A stretch of 44,684 bases of DNA from Streptomyces acidicola (lineage in GTDB: Bacteria > Actinomycetota > Actinomycetes > Streptomycetales > Streptomycetaceae): positions 1 to 44,684 of the forward strand of contig NZ_VMNX01000055.1 of the NCBI RefSeq assembly GCF_009377235.1, given 5' to 3'. The translations under genes were made by a program, and so were the position numbers. Under the pieces are notes generated by a model. It saw only the letters and a list, made by a program, of their open reading frames with translations, was not told the DNA's origin and made no database searches. This document shows positions 16,649-24,967 of this stretch, piece after piece (position 1 is the stretch's first letter; every line of letters starts with the position of its first letter).

Positions 16649-17707
16649 GTGGTGGGAAAACCGGCCAGGCCGGCGAACGCCATCGACCAGACCCGGCGGA
16701 TGCTCTCCCTGGTCACCTATCTGAGGGAGCGCCCCGGCGCCCGCGTCGAGGACGTCGCCCGCGCATTCGGGATCACCGAGGACGAGCTGATCTCCGACCT
16801 GGACGTGCTGCCCCTGTGCGGTACGAGCTTCCGTGGCGGCGACCTGCTCGACATCGACACCGACGGTGACCGGATCTGGTGGCACAACCCCGATGACGTC
16901 GCCGAGCCGCTCCGGCTCGCGGCCGACGAGGCCACCGCGCTGCTCGTGGCCGCCCGGGCCGTGTCCACGCTGCCCGGTCTGCGCGAGGGCGACCGGCAGG
17001 CGCTGCTGCGAGCCACCGCCAAGGTGGAGGCGGCGGCGGGGGAGGCGGCCGGAGCCAGCTCCCGGCTCTCGGTGACCTTCGAGTCGGAGGGCGGCGTCTT
17101 CGCCGACGTCGACCGTGCGATCTCCGAGCGCCGCCGTCTGTGGATCCGCTACTACTCACCGGCCCGTGACGAGGTGACCGAGCGCGAGATCGACCCGATC
17201 CGCCTGGTCAGCGTCGGTCACACCTATGTCGAGGCCTGGTGCCGCCGCTCCGAGGCGCGCCGCACCTTCCGGCTCGACCGGGTCGCCGAGATCAAGATCC
17301 TCGACGAGCCGTCCGCGCCGCCCGAGATCGAGCTGCGCGACCTCTCCGAGGCGCTCGTCCAGCCCGCGGCGGAGGATCCCGAGGTGGTCGTCGAGGTCGG
17401 GCCCGGTGGCCGCTGGGTCGCCGAGTACTACCCGCACGACAGCGCCGACGAGCTGCCGGACGGCGGTCTGTGTATCACGCTGCGGACCCCCGATCCCACG
17501 TCGCTGCGCCGGCTCGCCCTGAGGCTCGGGCGCGATGGCCGGATCGTCTCGCCCCAGGACCTCGCGGACAGCGCCCGGCAGGCGGCGCGGGAGGCACTGG
17601 CGGCGTACGACGGGCCGCAGACCGCGTACGACGAGCCCCACCTTCGGCGCGGCGAGTCGGCAGGACCCTCGGGTGCGCCCCACGGAGTTGACGGCAGGCG
17701 CGTGTGA
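16649..17707 (+). CDS. pafC: WYL-domain transcriptional regulator PafC
   Basis: 352-residue regulator. The N-terminal HTH is at residues 10-55 (AIDQTRRMLSLVTYLRERPG, then VARAFGITEDELISDLDVL). A WYL domain lies about 155-215 (RLWIRYYSPARDEVTEREIDP, VSVGHTYVEAWCRRSEARRTFRLDR segments), and a WCX tail follows. The start is GTG at 16649 or the next codon GTG at 16652, with GAGGGGG upstream. It acts with PafB. Confidence 0.92.
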   Translation: MVGKPARPANAIDQTRRMLSLVTYLRERPGARVEDVARAFGITEDELISDLDVLPLCGTSFRGGDLLDIDTDGDRIWWHNPDDVAEPLRLAADEATALLVAARAVSTLPGLREGDRQALLRATAKVEAAAGEAAGASSRLSVTFESEGGVFADVDRAISERRRLWIRYYSPARDEVTEREIDPIRLVSVGHTYVEAWCRRSEARRTFRLDRVAEIKILDEPSAPPEIELRDLSEALVQPAAEDPEVVVEVGPGGRWVAEYYPHDSADELPDGGLCITLRTPDPTSLRRLALRLGRDGRIVSPQDLADSARQAAREALAAYDGPQTAYDEPHLRRGESAGPSGAPHGVDGRRV

Positions 17708-17812
17708 GCCGGAGGGGTGCGCCGGTCTCGGCCCCGGCGACGCCCCGGTAGGGGCATATCGGTGCAGTGTGTCCCGGGGGCGAACGAACCATCAAAAAGG
17801 GGAGCAAGGGCT

Positions 17813-18115
17813 GTGAGCGGGTCGGCGATGTCCGGTGTGCAGGATGTGCGGGAGATGTCCGTGGCGGTCGCGTTCGACGGTATGAAGAGCGTGGCCGACG
17901 TGGTGTTCAGAGCCGGCTGCCCCGAGTGCAGGTCCAGCTTCGAGCTGAGCGCCGGTGCCCTGCGGCTGGCCATCGGCGCGACCAGCAAGACGACGTTCTA
18001 CTCCTTCACCTGCCCCGAGTGCGGTCTGGCCGTGCGCAAGCCCGCCGGTGAGCGCATCGTCGAACTGCTCACCGGCGGCGGGGTGCGTACCCTGCGGCTG
18101 CACTCGACGGTCTGA
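17813..18115 (+). CDS. Small zinc-ribbon protein of unknown function
   Basis: 100-residue cytosolic protein. Two CPEC motifs about 35 residues apart (GCPECRSSFELS and TCPECGLAVRKP) make a four-Cys zinc ribbon. The N-terminal 25 residues are Val/Ser-rich and the C-terminus is basic. The GTG at 17813 has GGGGAG about 10 nt upstream; an in-frame ATG at 17828 is an alternative. It lies between pafC and the tat genes and ends at a strong hairpin. Function is unknown; single zinc ribbons are often RNA- or protein-binding. Confidence 0.7.
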   Translation: MSGSAMSGVQDVREMSVAVAFDGMKSVADVVFRAGCPECRSSFELSAGALRLAIGATSKTTFYSFTCPECGLAVRKPAGERIVELLTGGGVRTLRLHSTV

Positions 18116-18131
18116 CGAGTTCGCCGGGCCC

Positions 18132-18180
18132 GTCCGGCAATTCCCGCCAGGCGTCGCGGGCCCGGCGGGAATTGCCGGAC
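18132..18180. terminator. 17-bp perfect hairpin after the zinc-ribbon gene
   Basis: Arms 18132-18148 and 18164-18180 are perfectly complementary with a 15-nt GC-rich loop. Confidence 0.75.
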
Positions 18181-18216
18181 AGGCCCTGGCGGTGCCGGGG
18201 CGGCGTGGGCGCGTGG

Positions 18217-18243
18217 TTGAACCTTCCCGGTGTCGCTTAGGCT
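18217..18243 (+). promoter_or_regulatory. Leaderless promoter of the 64-residue membrane protein
   Basis: TTGAAC (18217-18222), a 15-nt spacer and TAGGCT (18238-18243) lie 7 nt before the ATG at 18251. Confidence 0.55.
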
Positions 18244-18250
18244 CGGCGTC

Positions 18251-18445
18251 ATGTTCTGGCCGATGCTCGCGATCGCTGTGGGGTTTCTGGGTCTCGCCGT
18301 TCTCGGTGTGCTCGCAGTCAGGGTCTTCCTGGAGGCACAGCGCCTCGGTAGACAGGTGAGCGATTCCGCGAGCCGTATCAACCGTGCCGCCGAGGAGCTG
18401 GAACGGGCGTCCGCGAGCGCGGCCCGTTCTGCGGGCGGAGTGTGA
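18251..18445 (+). CDS. Small single-span membrane protein
   Basis: 64-residue protein of unknown function. Residues 1-30 form one hydrophobic helix (MFWPMLAIAVGFLGLAVLGV, then LAVRVFLEA). Residues 30-60 form an amphipathic, Ala/Arg/Glu-rich helix that could make a coiled coil. The ATG sits 7 nt after a TAGGCT box, so the mRNA is probably leaderless. The position just before tatA/tatC could hint at an envelope role, but no family was recognised. Confidence 0.65.
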   Translation: MFWPMLAIAVGFLGLAVLGVLAVRVFLEAQRLGRQVSDSASRINRAAEELERASASAARSAGGV

Positions 18446-18634
18446 GTCGGGATGATACGCCCTGTGAGTCAAGGGGGTTGGGTGCTTTGGGGGACTTCGC
18501 CCTGTCACCTTCTCGGCTTGGGCGGGTACGCTCATGGGCGCGGCCCGGAAAACGAGGCGCGGGTCGCGGATTGGGAGTACGCACAGGGATTGCCTGACGT
18601 TCACCCTTGAGCGTTACGATCGCTGCCAGCACGA

Positions 18635-18658
18635 CCAGTCGGACATTTGTCCGACTGG
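18635..18658 (+). promoter_or_regulatory. Perfect palindrome upstream of tatA
   Basis: CCAGTCGGAC (18635-18644) and GTCCGACTGG (18649-18658) flank ATTT. If transcription starts near TACGAT (18615-18620, with TTGCCT at 18590-18595), the palindrome lies in the tatA leader about 47 nt before the start. It may be an operator or a leader stem-loop. Confidence 0.5.
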
Positions 18659-18705
18659 CCGGACAGTACCCCACACCCGCCGCCTCGGTGAGAAGGTAAA
18701 GACAT

Positions 18706-18990
18706 ATGTTCGGAAGGCTCGGCGCTCCCGAGATCATTCTCATCCTCGTCGTCATCATCCTGCTGTTCGGCGCGAAGAAGCTTCCGGACATGGCCCGCTC
18801 GCTCGGCAAGTCCGCGCGCATCCTCAAGAGCGAGGCCAAGGCGATGAAGTCGGAGGGCCAGGACAACAGCACCGCCGCGTCCGCCCCGCCGCACGAGGAG
18901 ACTTCGGCTCAGCGCACCATCAAGGCCGCGCCCGGTGACGTGACCGGCTCCCGCCCGGTCACCGAGCCGACGGACACGACCAAGCGCTGA
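18706..18990 (+). CDS. tatA: Sec-independent translocase subunit TatA
   Basis: 94-residue component of the twin-arginine pathway. It has an N-terminal membrane helix (MFGRLGAPEIILILVVIILL), the FGAKKLP hinge, an amphipathic helix (PDMARSLGKSARILKSEAKA) and a disordered polar tail. The ATG follows GAAGGT at good distance. tatC is 47 nt downstream and certainly a partner; no tatB is present in the window. Confidence 0.96.
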   Translation: MFGRLGAPEIILILVVIILLFGAKKLPDMARSLGKSARILKSEAKAMKSEGQDNSTAASAPPHEETSAQRTIKAAPGDVTGSRPVTEPTDTTKR

Positions 18991-19037
18991 CGCAGGGCCG
19001 GTGACATCCGGCCCGCCGCACGAGATGGGAACGTGGG

Positions 19038-20012
19038 TTGCTGAAGTCTGCCCGCAATACGGAGAAGGATCCCGAGGGGCGGATGCCCCTCGCGGAGCAC
19101 CTTCGTGAGCTCCGCAACCGGCTCGCGAAGGCGATGCTGGCGATCGTGGCCATCACGGTCGTCGCCGCCTTCTTCTACAACGACATCATCAACTTCCTCA
19201 CCAAGCCGATCCTCGACTCGGTGGGCTGTGGGAAGACGTTCGAGGAGCTGGCGAGCGCCGCCAACTCCAACGACACCCAGAGTTGCGCACGGATCACGAT
19301 CAACGGTCTGCTGGCGCCCTTCACGCTCGCCCTGCAGGTGTCGCTGATGGCCGGTGTCGTGTTCGCCTCGCCGGTCTGGCTGTACCAGCTGTGGGCGTTC
19401 GTCGCCCCGGGCCTGCACAGGAGCGAGAAGAAGTACGCCTACGGGTTCGTCTTCACGGGTGCCCCGCTGTTCCTGGGAGGCGGCTACTTCGCTTACCGGG
19501 TGCTGCCCACCACGGCCACGGTGCTCATCGAGTTCACCCCGAGCGGGGTGGACAACCTGCTGCCGCTGGACGATCTGCTCCAGCTGGTCACGCGCATGGT
19601 GGTCGTCTTCGGGCTCTCCTTCGAGCTGCCCCTGCTGTTGATCATGCTCAATCTCACCGGCGTGCTCACCGGCCAGCGCATGCTCGGCTGGTGGCGCGGC
19701 ATGATCATGGGCATCACGGTGTTCGCGGCCGTCGCGACGCCCAGCACCGACCCGATCTCCATGCTGGCGCTCGCCGGACCGATCTGGATCCTGTACTTCG
19801 GTGCCGTCGCCTTCTCGCTCCTCAACGACCGCCGCAAGTCGCGCCGCGAGGCCTCAGGCCCAGGTGACGACGAGGCCTCCGACCTGGACCTCACGCCCGG
19901 GGACATCGGGGAGATCGAGTCCGTGTCGGCGAACCGGGCCCTGCCCGAGGGCACAGGCACAGGCACAGGCACGGGCACGGACCGGGTCAACGGATACGAC
20001 GACGTGACCTGA
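19038..20012 (+). CDS. tatC: Sec-independent translocase subunit TatC
   Basis: 324-residue polytopic receptor for twin-arginine signal peptides. It has the cytoplasmic N-terminal segment MPLAEHLRELRNRL conserved in TatC, about six membrane helices, and the conserved YQLWAFVAPGL and FGLSFELPL motifs. The start is TTG at 19038, chosen from the usual actinobacterial N-terminus (MLKSARNTEKDPEG). The last 70 residues are an acidic, disordered extension that includes a GT repeat. It is in an operon with tatA. Confidence 0.95.
   Translation: MLKSARNTEKDPEGRMPLAEHLRELRNRLAKAMLAIVAITVVAAFFYNDIINFLTKPILDSVGCGKTFEELASAANSNDTQSCARITINGLLAPFTLALQVSLMAGVVFASPVWLYQLWAFVAPGLHRSEKKYAYGFVFTGAPLFLGGGYFAYRVLPTTATVLIEFTPSGVDNLLPLDDLLQLVTRMVVVFGLSFELPLLLIMLNLTGVLTGQRMLGWWRGMIMGITVFAAVATPSTDPISMLALAGPIWILYFGAVAFSLLNDRRKSRREASGPGDDEASDLDLTPGDIGEIESVSANRALPEGTGTGTGTGTDRVNGYDDVT
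19950..19979 (+). repeat. Five tandem GGCACR hexamers in tatC
   Basis: GGCACA occurs three times followed by GGCACG twice, encoding a Gly-Thr run in the TatC tail. Such a run can expand or contract without frameshift. Confidence 0.85.
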
Positions 20013-20046
20013 CGCACCAGGGACACCGTCAACCCCACCGCGGGCA

Positions 20047-20080
20047 GCGGCCGGGGCGCCCAGGCGGCGCCGCCGGCCGC
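20047..20080. terminator. Terminator after tatC
   Basis: GCGGCCGGGGCGCC (20047-20060) pairs with 20066-20080 with one bulged G. Confidence 0.65.
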
Positions 20081-20198
20081 TTCCGCGTTGGACCGTAGGC
20101 GGGGTGCCGGGCCGGCCGTGGGTCCCTGAGCTGCGGGGATCCCGTGTTCACGGATGGCCGATCCGGATAATGATCGTCCTGTTGTCAGTGGGGGCCGG

Positions 20199-20204
20199 TA
20201 GTCT
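20199..20204 (+). promoter_or_regulatory. -10 box of helY
   Basis: TAGTCT lies 10 nt before the helY ATG, giving a leader of a few bases at most. Confidence 0.4.
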
Positions 20205-20214
20205 CGAAAGCACG

Positions 20215-23025
20215 ATGACAGAGGACCTCTCACCGGCCGAGCGGTATGCGGCAGCCCGTAGGCGTGCTGTCGAGCAGGCCACCGCGCTCGCCTCCTTCCG
20301 CGAGATGTACGACTTCGGTCTCGACCCCTTCCAGATCGAGGCCTGCCAGGCACTCGAAGCCGGAAAGGGCGTGCTGGTGGCCGCCCCCACCGGCTCCGGC
20401 AAGACGATCGTCGGCGAGTTCGCCGTCCACCTCGCTCTGAACCAGGGCAAGAAGTGCTTCTACACGACGCCCATCAAGGCGTTGTCGAACCAGAAGTACG
20501 CCGACCTGTGCCGCCGCTACGGCACGGCGAAGGTCGGCCTGCTCACCGGCGACAACAGCATCAACTCCGATGCGCCGGTGGTCGTCATGACCACCGAGGT
20601 GCTGCGGAACATGCTGTACGCGGGCTCACAGACCCTCCTCGGCCTCGGCTACGTGGTCATGGACGAGGTGCACTACCTCTCCGACCGCTTCCGCGGCGCT
20701 GTCTGGGAGGAAGTGATCATCCACCTCCCCGAATCCGTGACACTGGTGTCACTGTCGGCGACCGTGTCGAACGCGGAGGAGTTCGGCGACTGGCTGGACA
20801 CCGTGCGCGGCGACACCGAGGTGATCGTCGCCGAGCACCGGCCCGTGCCCCTGTTCCAGCACGTGCTGGCCGGGCGCCGTATGTACGACCTCTTCGAGGA
20901 GGGCGAGGGCAGCAAGAAGGCGGTCAACCCCGATCTCACGCGCATGGCACGCATGGAGGCCAGCCGGCCCTCGTACCAGGACCGCAGGCGCGGCCGGGCC
21001 ATGCGTGAGGCGGACCGCGAGCGCGAGCGCAGACAGCGGTCGCGCGTGTGGATCCCGAGCCGGCCGGAGGTCATCGAACGGCTCGACTCCGAGGGCCTGT
21101 TGCCCGCCATCACGTTCATCTTCAGCCGCGCGGCCTGCGAGGCCGCCGTCCAGCAGTGCCTGCACGCGGGCCTGAGGCTGAACGACGACGAGGCACGCCT
21201 GAAGGTGCGCGCCCTCGTCGAGGAGCGCACGGCGACAATCCCCGCCGAGGACCTTCACGTCCTCGGCTACTACGAGTGGCTGGAGGGCCTGGAGCGCGGC
21301 ATCGCGGCCCACCACGCGGGCATGCTGCCGACGTTCAAGGAGGTCGTCGAGGAGCTCTTCGTACGCGGCCTGGTCAAGGCCGTGTTCGCGACCGAGACCC
21401 TCGCCCTCGGCATCAACATGCCCGCACGCTCGGTGGTGTTGGAGAAGCTCGTCAAGTGGAACGGCGAGCAGCACGCCGACATCACACCCGGCGAGTACAC
21501 CCAGCTGACGGGGCGCGCCGGCCGCCGTGGCATCGACGTCGAGGGCCACGCGGTCGTGGTCTGGCAGCGCGGCATGAACCCCGATCACCTGGCCGGGCTC
21601 GCCGGCACGCGCACGTACCCGCTCCGGTCCAGCTTCAAGCCGTCGTACAACATGGCGGTGAACCTCGTCGAGCAGTTCGGCCGGCACCGCTCCCGGGAGC
21701 TGCTGGAGACGTCGTTCGCCCAGTTCCAGGCCGACAGATCGGTCGTCGGGATCTCCCGCCAGGTGCAGCGCAACGAGGAGGGCTTGGAGGGTTACAAGGC
21801 CTCCATGACCTGCCACCTCGGCGACTTCGAGGAGTACGGGCGGCTGCGCCGCGACCTCAAGGACCGTGAGACCGAGCTGGCCAAGCAGGGCGCGGCCCAG
21901 CGGCGCGCCGAGGCGGCCGTGGCGCTGGAGAAGCTGAAGCCGGGCGACGTCATCCACGTCCCCACCGGCAAGTTCGCGGGCCTCGCGCTGGTGCTGGACC
22001 CCGGCCTGCCCGCAGGCCGTTCCAACGGCCACCGAGGTTTCGAGTACCACGACGGTCCGCGCCCCCTCGTCCTCACCGCCGAGCGGCAGGTCAAGCGGCT
22101 GGCGTCCATGGACTTCCCGGTGCCCGTCGAGGCCCTGGAGCGGATGCGGATCCCCAAGTCCTTCAACCCGCGCTCACCGCAGTCGCGCCGGGACCTGGCC
22201 TCCGCGCTGCGCACCAAGGCCGGGCACCTCGTCCCCGACCGGCACCGCAACAAGCGGTCCGTGGCCGCCGACGACCGTGAGATCGCCCGGCTGCGCGCCG
22301 AACTGCGCGCCCACCCCTGCCACGGGTGCAACGACCGCGAGGACCACGCCCGCTGGGCCGAGCGCTACCACCGTCTCAAGCGCGACACGACCCAGCTGGA
22401 GCGCCGTATCGAGGGCCGCACGAACACGATCGCGCGGACCTTCGACCGGATCGTCGCACTGCTGACCGAGCTCGACTACCTGCGCGGCGACGAGGTCACC
22501 GAGCACGGCAAGCGGCTGGCACGGCTGTACGGCGAGCTCGACCTGCTCGCCAGCGAGTGTCTGCGCGCCGGGGTCTGGGAGGGGCTCGGGCCCGCCGAAC
22601 TCGCCGCGTGTGTCTCGGCCCTGGTGTACGAGGCCCGGGTCGGCGACGACGCGCTCGCACCGAAGCTGCCGTCCGGCAACGCCAAGGCGGTGCTCGGCGA
22701 GATGGTCCGCATCTGGGGGCGCCTCGACGCGCTGGAGGAGGAGTTCCGCATCACCCAGACCGAGGGTGTCGGCCAGCGCGAGCCGGACCTCGGCTTCGCC
22801 TGGGCCGCGTACATGTGGGCCTCCGGCACGGCGGGGCTGGACGAGGTGCTGCGCGAGGTGGAGATGCCGGCCGGTGACTTCGTGCGGTGGTGCAAGCAGG
22901 TCATCGACGTGCTCGGGCAGATCTCGGCGGCGGCTCCCGCGGAGGGTTCGACGGTCGCCAAGAGTGCGCGCAAGGCGGTTGACGGGCTGTTGCGGGGGGT
23001 TGTGGCGTACTCGTCCGTGGGTTAG
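20215..23025 (+). CDS. helY: Ski2/Mtr4-like superfamily 2 helicase HelY
   Basis: 936-residue ATP-dependent RNA/DNA helicase. Walker A is A57-PTGSGKT64, motif II is D150-E-V-H153, motif III is SLSAT, and motif VI is QLTGRAGRRGID. The C-terminal half contains the DSHCT-type domain of the Ski2/Mtr4 group with a CHGCNDREDH element that may bind metal. In mycobacteria helY also sits beside tatA/tatC and pafB/pafC. The ATG at 20215 follows a TAGTCT box; an upstream in-frame ATG at 20104 would cross the promoter. It is probably a separate transcript from tatC. Confidence 0.93.
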   Translation: MTEDLSPAERYAAARRRAVEQATALASFREMYDFGLDPFQIEACQALEAGKGVLVAAPTGSGKTIVGEFAVHLALNQGKKCFYTTPIKALSNQKYADLCRRYGTAKVGLLTGDNSINSDAPVVVMTTEVLRNMLYAGSQTLLGLGYVVMDEVHYLSDRFRGAVWEEVIIHLPESVTLVSLSATVSNAEEFGDWLDTVRGDTEVIVAEHRPVPLFQHVLAGRRMYDLFEEGEGSKKAVNPDLTRMARMEASRPSYQDRRRGRAMREADRERERRQRSRVWIPSRPEVIERLDSEGLLPAITFIFSRAACEAAVQQCLHAGLRLNDDEARLKVRALVEERTATIPAEDLHVLGYYEWLEGLERGIAAHHAGMLPTFKEVVEELFVRGLVKAVFATETLALGINMPARSVVLEKLVKWNGEQHADITPGEYTQLTGRAGRRGIDVEGHAVVVWQRGMNPDHLAGLAGTRTYPLRSSFKPSYNMAVNLVEQFGRHRSRELLETSFAQFQADRSVVGISRQVQRNEEGLEGYKASMTCHLGDFEEYGRLRRDLKDRETELAKQGAAQRRAEAAVALEKLKPGDVIHVPTGKFAGLALVLDPGLPAGRSNGHRGFEYHDGPRPLVLTAERQVKRLASMDFPVPVEALERMRIPKSFNPRSPQSRRDLASALRTKAGHLVPDRHRNKRSVAADDREIARLRAELRAHPCHGCNDREDHARWAERYHRLKRDTTQLERRIEGRTNTIARTFDRIVALLTELDYLRGDEVTEHGKRLARLYGELDLLASECLRAGVWEGLGPAELAACVSALVYEARVGDDALAPKLPSGNAKAVLGEMVRIWGRLDALEEEFRITQTEGVGQREPDLGFAWAAYMWASGTAGLDEVLREVEMPAGDFVRWCKQVIDVLGQISAAAPAEGSTVAKSARKAVDGLLRGVVAYSSVG

Positions 23026-23083
23026 GTATGGGCGGGGTTTGTCGGGGGTCTGCGGCCGGGTGCGGGTTGGGTGTGGCTGGTCG

Positions 23084-23160
23084 CTCCCCCAAGTTCTCGG
23101 CTTCTCCCCCACTCTCGGCTTCGTTTGAGCGGGGGGACCCCCATGAACAGGGGGATCCCC
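23084..23160. repeat. Intergenic hairpin-forming repeat, two tandem copies
   Basis: CTCCCCCAAGTTCTCGGCTT (23084-23103) is followed by a shorter copy, CTCCCCCACTCTCGGCTTC (23104-23122). TCCCCC (23105-23110) can pair with GGGGGGA (23131-23137), and GGGACCCCC pairs with GGGGGATCCC just after. A related hairpin is at 34439-34474. It may terminate helY. Confidence 0.65.
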
Positions 23161-23200
23161 ATCGCGGCGGAGCCGCACGATGTCACAGCCCCGCGCCCCT
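23155..23200 (-). repeat. REP-like element, copy A
   Basis: On the minus strand it has AGGGGCGCGGGGCTG (23200-23186), a short variable part, then TGCGGCTCCGCCGCG. Copy B with the same core lies in opposite orientation at 30138-30177. The allophanate hydrolase stop codon falls at its edge. Confidence 0.7.
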
Positions 23201-24860
23201 ATCGGGTCGCGTTCACGTACGCCCTCCAGCCCCCGTACTCCGTGATGTCGGCTGCGCCCTCCAGCGCGGCCGGCTCGCACAGGAAGCCGGGTACGTGCGT
23301 GCCGTCGGCCAGTTCCACACGGCCGAGTGTCATCGGGCGGGGGAGCGCGGTCAGCAGACGGCCCAGGCCCTCCGTCGGCAGGCGCCACACCTCGGCCTCG
23401 ATCGCGGCCCCGCCCTGGCCGACGTGGACGAGACCCGGCTTCGGCGGGTCGGTCGCCAGTGCGTGCAGGCGGTAGACGGAGGCCGTCGTGGTCGTACGGT
23501 CGAGGCGGGCGCCCAGAGCGAGGAGTTGAGGGTTGAGGGGCTGGCCGGACAAGTGGGCGCCGACCACCGCGACCCACGTCTCCGGCTGGAGCAGTGCGGC
23601 GATCCGGGCCAGGCGCTCGTCCGTGAACGCGGGACCGATCAGCATCACGCCGAAGGGAAGCCCGTTCACCTCGCCCGCCGGGACGGCGACCGCGGCCTGG
23701 TCGAAGAGGTTCGTGGAGTTGGTGAAGCGGCCCAGGCGGGCGTTGGCGCCCAGTTGGTCGGCGGCGACCCGGGCGAGGGTGGGATGGCCCGGAGTGGTGG
23801 GCAGCAGCAGGGCGTCCGCGTCGGTGAGTTCGGCCAGGGCATGGGTGCGCAGGGCGGTCAGGCGGTCCTGGTCGGCGAAGAGCTGGTGGGCCGGGATGTC
23901 GCGGGCGCGAGTGATGATGCCGGTGACGGTGGGGTCGAGTCCGTCGCCGCCCTCGGCGGTCAGCTTGTCGATGAAGTGCCCCACCGCCGTGTAGCGCTCG
24001 GCCACGAACGCTCCCTGGTACAGCATCGCGGCGGCCTCGGTGAACGGGGTCAGGTCGATCGTGCGGACCTCGGCGCCGGCCGTGACGAGCTGTGCCACTG
24101 CCGCTTCGTACGCCTCTCCCCAGCCCTCGTCGAGTTCGCCGAGCTGCGACGGTGACGCGACCGCGACGCGCCACGGGCCGGGGGCCCGCTGCGGAAGTGA
24201 AGGGAGCGCGCGGGCGGGCGGCGACGTCATGTGGGCGAGAGCCTGCTCGGCCTCCGGGAGGGTGCGGGCGAACACCGTCACACAGTCGAGTGAGGCGCAG
24301 GCCGGGACGACGCCGGTCGTGGGGACGATTCCGCGGGTGGGTTTCAGGCCGACGATGCCGTTGAAGGCGGCGGGGACGCGGCCCGAGCCGGCGGTGTCCG
24401 TGCCGAGGGCGAAGTCGACGATGCCGAGCGCCACCGCCACGGCGGAACCCGAACTGGAGCCGCCACTGATCCTCGCCGGGTCATGGGCGCCGCGTACGGC
24501 ACCGTAGGGGGAGCGGGTGCCGACCAGGCCCGTGGCGAACTGATCCAGGTTCGTGGTGCCCAGGACGATCGCGCCGGCCGCGCGGAGGCGGGCGACGACG
24601 GGGGCGTCGGCCTCCGGCCAGTACGCGTACGCCGGACACCCCGCCGTCGTGGGGAGGCCTTGGACGTCGATGTTGCCCTTGGCGGCGAAGAGGCGTCCCG
24701 CGAGGGGGAGGCGTTCTCCGGCGGCCAGGCGTTCGTCGAGCGCCCGGGCTTCGGCTTCCACCTCTGCCCGGGGACGCAGGTCGATCCAGATCTCGGTGCG
24801 GTCGGCCTCCTCGTTGCGGGCGTAGGCCGTCCGGACTCTGGTGAGGGTCGGGGTCGACAT
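23199..24860 (-). CDS. atzF: Allophanate hydrolase
   Basis: 553-residue amidase-signature enzyme that converts allophanate to ammonia and CO2. The catalytic set is K61 (AAKGNID), a Ser in GGSSSGSA (132-140) and the nucleophile S159 (GTDTAGSGRV). Residues about 435-553 form the AtzF-type C-terminal domain (LVHVGQGG, TEYGGWRAY), which distinguishes it from ordinary amidases. The ATG at 24860 has GGAG upstream. It is the last gene of the operon, 107 nt after the carboxylase; that gap holds a 9-bp inverted pair (24908-24916/24949-24957). Confidence 0.93.
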   Translation of the reverse strand: MSTPTLTRVRTAYARNEEADRTEIWIDLRPRAEVEAEARALDERLAAGERLPLAGRLFAAKGNIDVQGLPTTAGCPAYAYWPEADAPVVARLRAAGAIVLGTTNLDQFATGLVGTRSPYGAVRGAHDPARISGGSSSGSAVAVALGIVDFALGTDTAGSGRVPAAFNGIVGLKPTRGIVPTTGVVPACASLDCVTVFARTLPEAEQALAHMTSPPARALPSLPQRAPGPWRVAVASPSQLGELDEGWGEAYEAAVAQLVTAGAEVRTIDLTPFTEAAAMLYQGAFVAERYTAVGHFIDKLTAEGGDGLDPTVTGIITRARDIPAHQLFADQDRLTALRTHALAELTDADALLLPTTPGHPTLARVAADQLGANARLGRFTNSTNLFDQAAVAVPAGEVNGLPFGVMLIGPAFTDERLARIAALLQPETWVAVVGAHLSGQPLNPQLLALGARLDRTTTTASVYRLHALATDPPKPGLVHVGQGGAAIEAEVWRLPTEGLGRLLTALPRPMTLGRVELADGTHVPGFLCEPAALEGAADITEYGGWRAYVNATR

Positions 24861-24967
24861 CCGTTCTCCTTGGCTGGGGTGGTTCTTATCGGCTGCGGGC
24901 CGGTGTGTGGTCTGTGCCCACCCGTTCCGACCCAGCGAAACGACTGCCCACAGACCAGCCGACGCTG

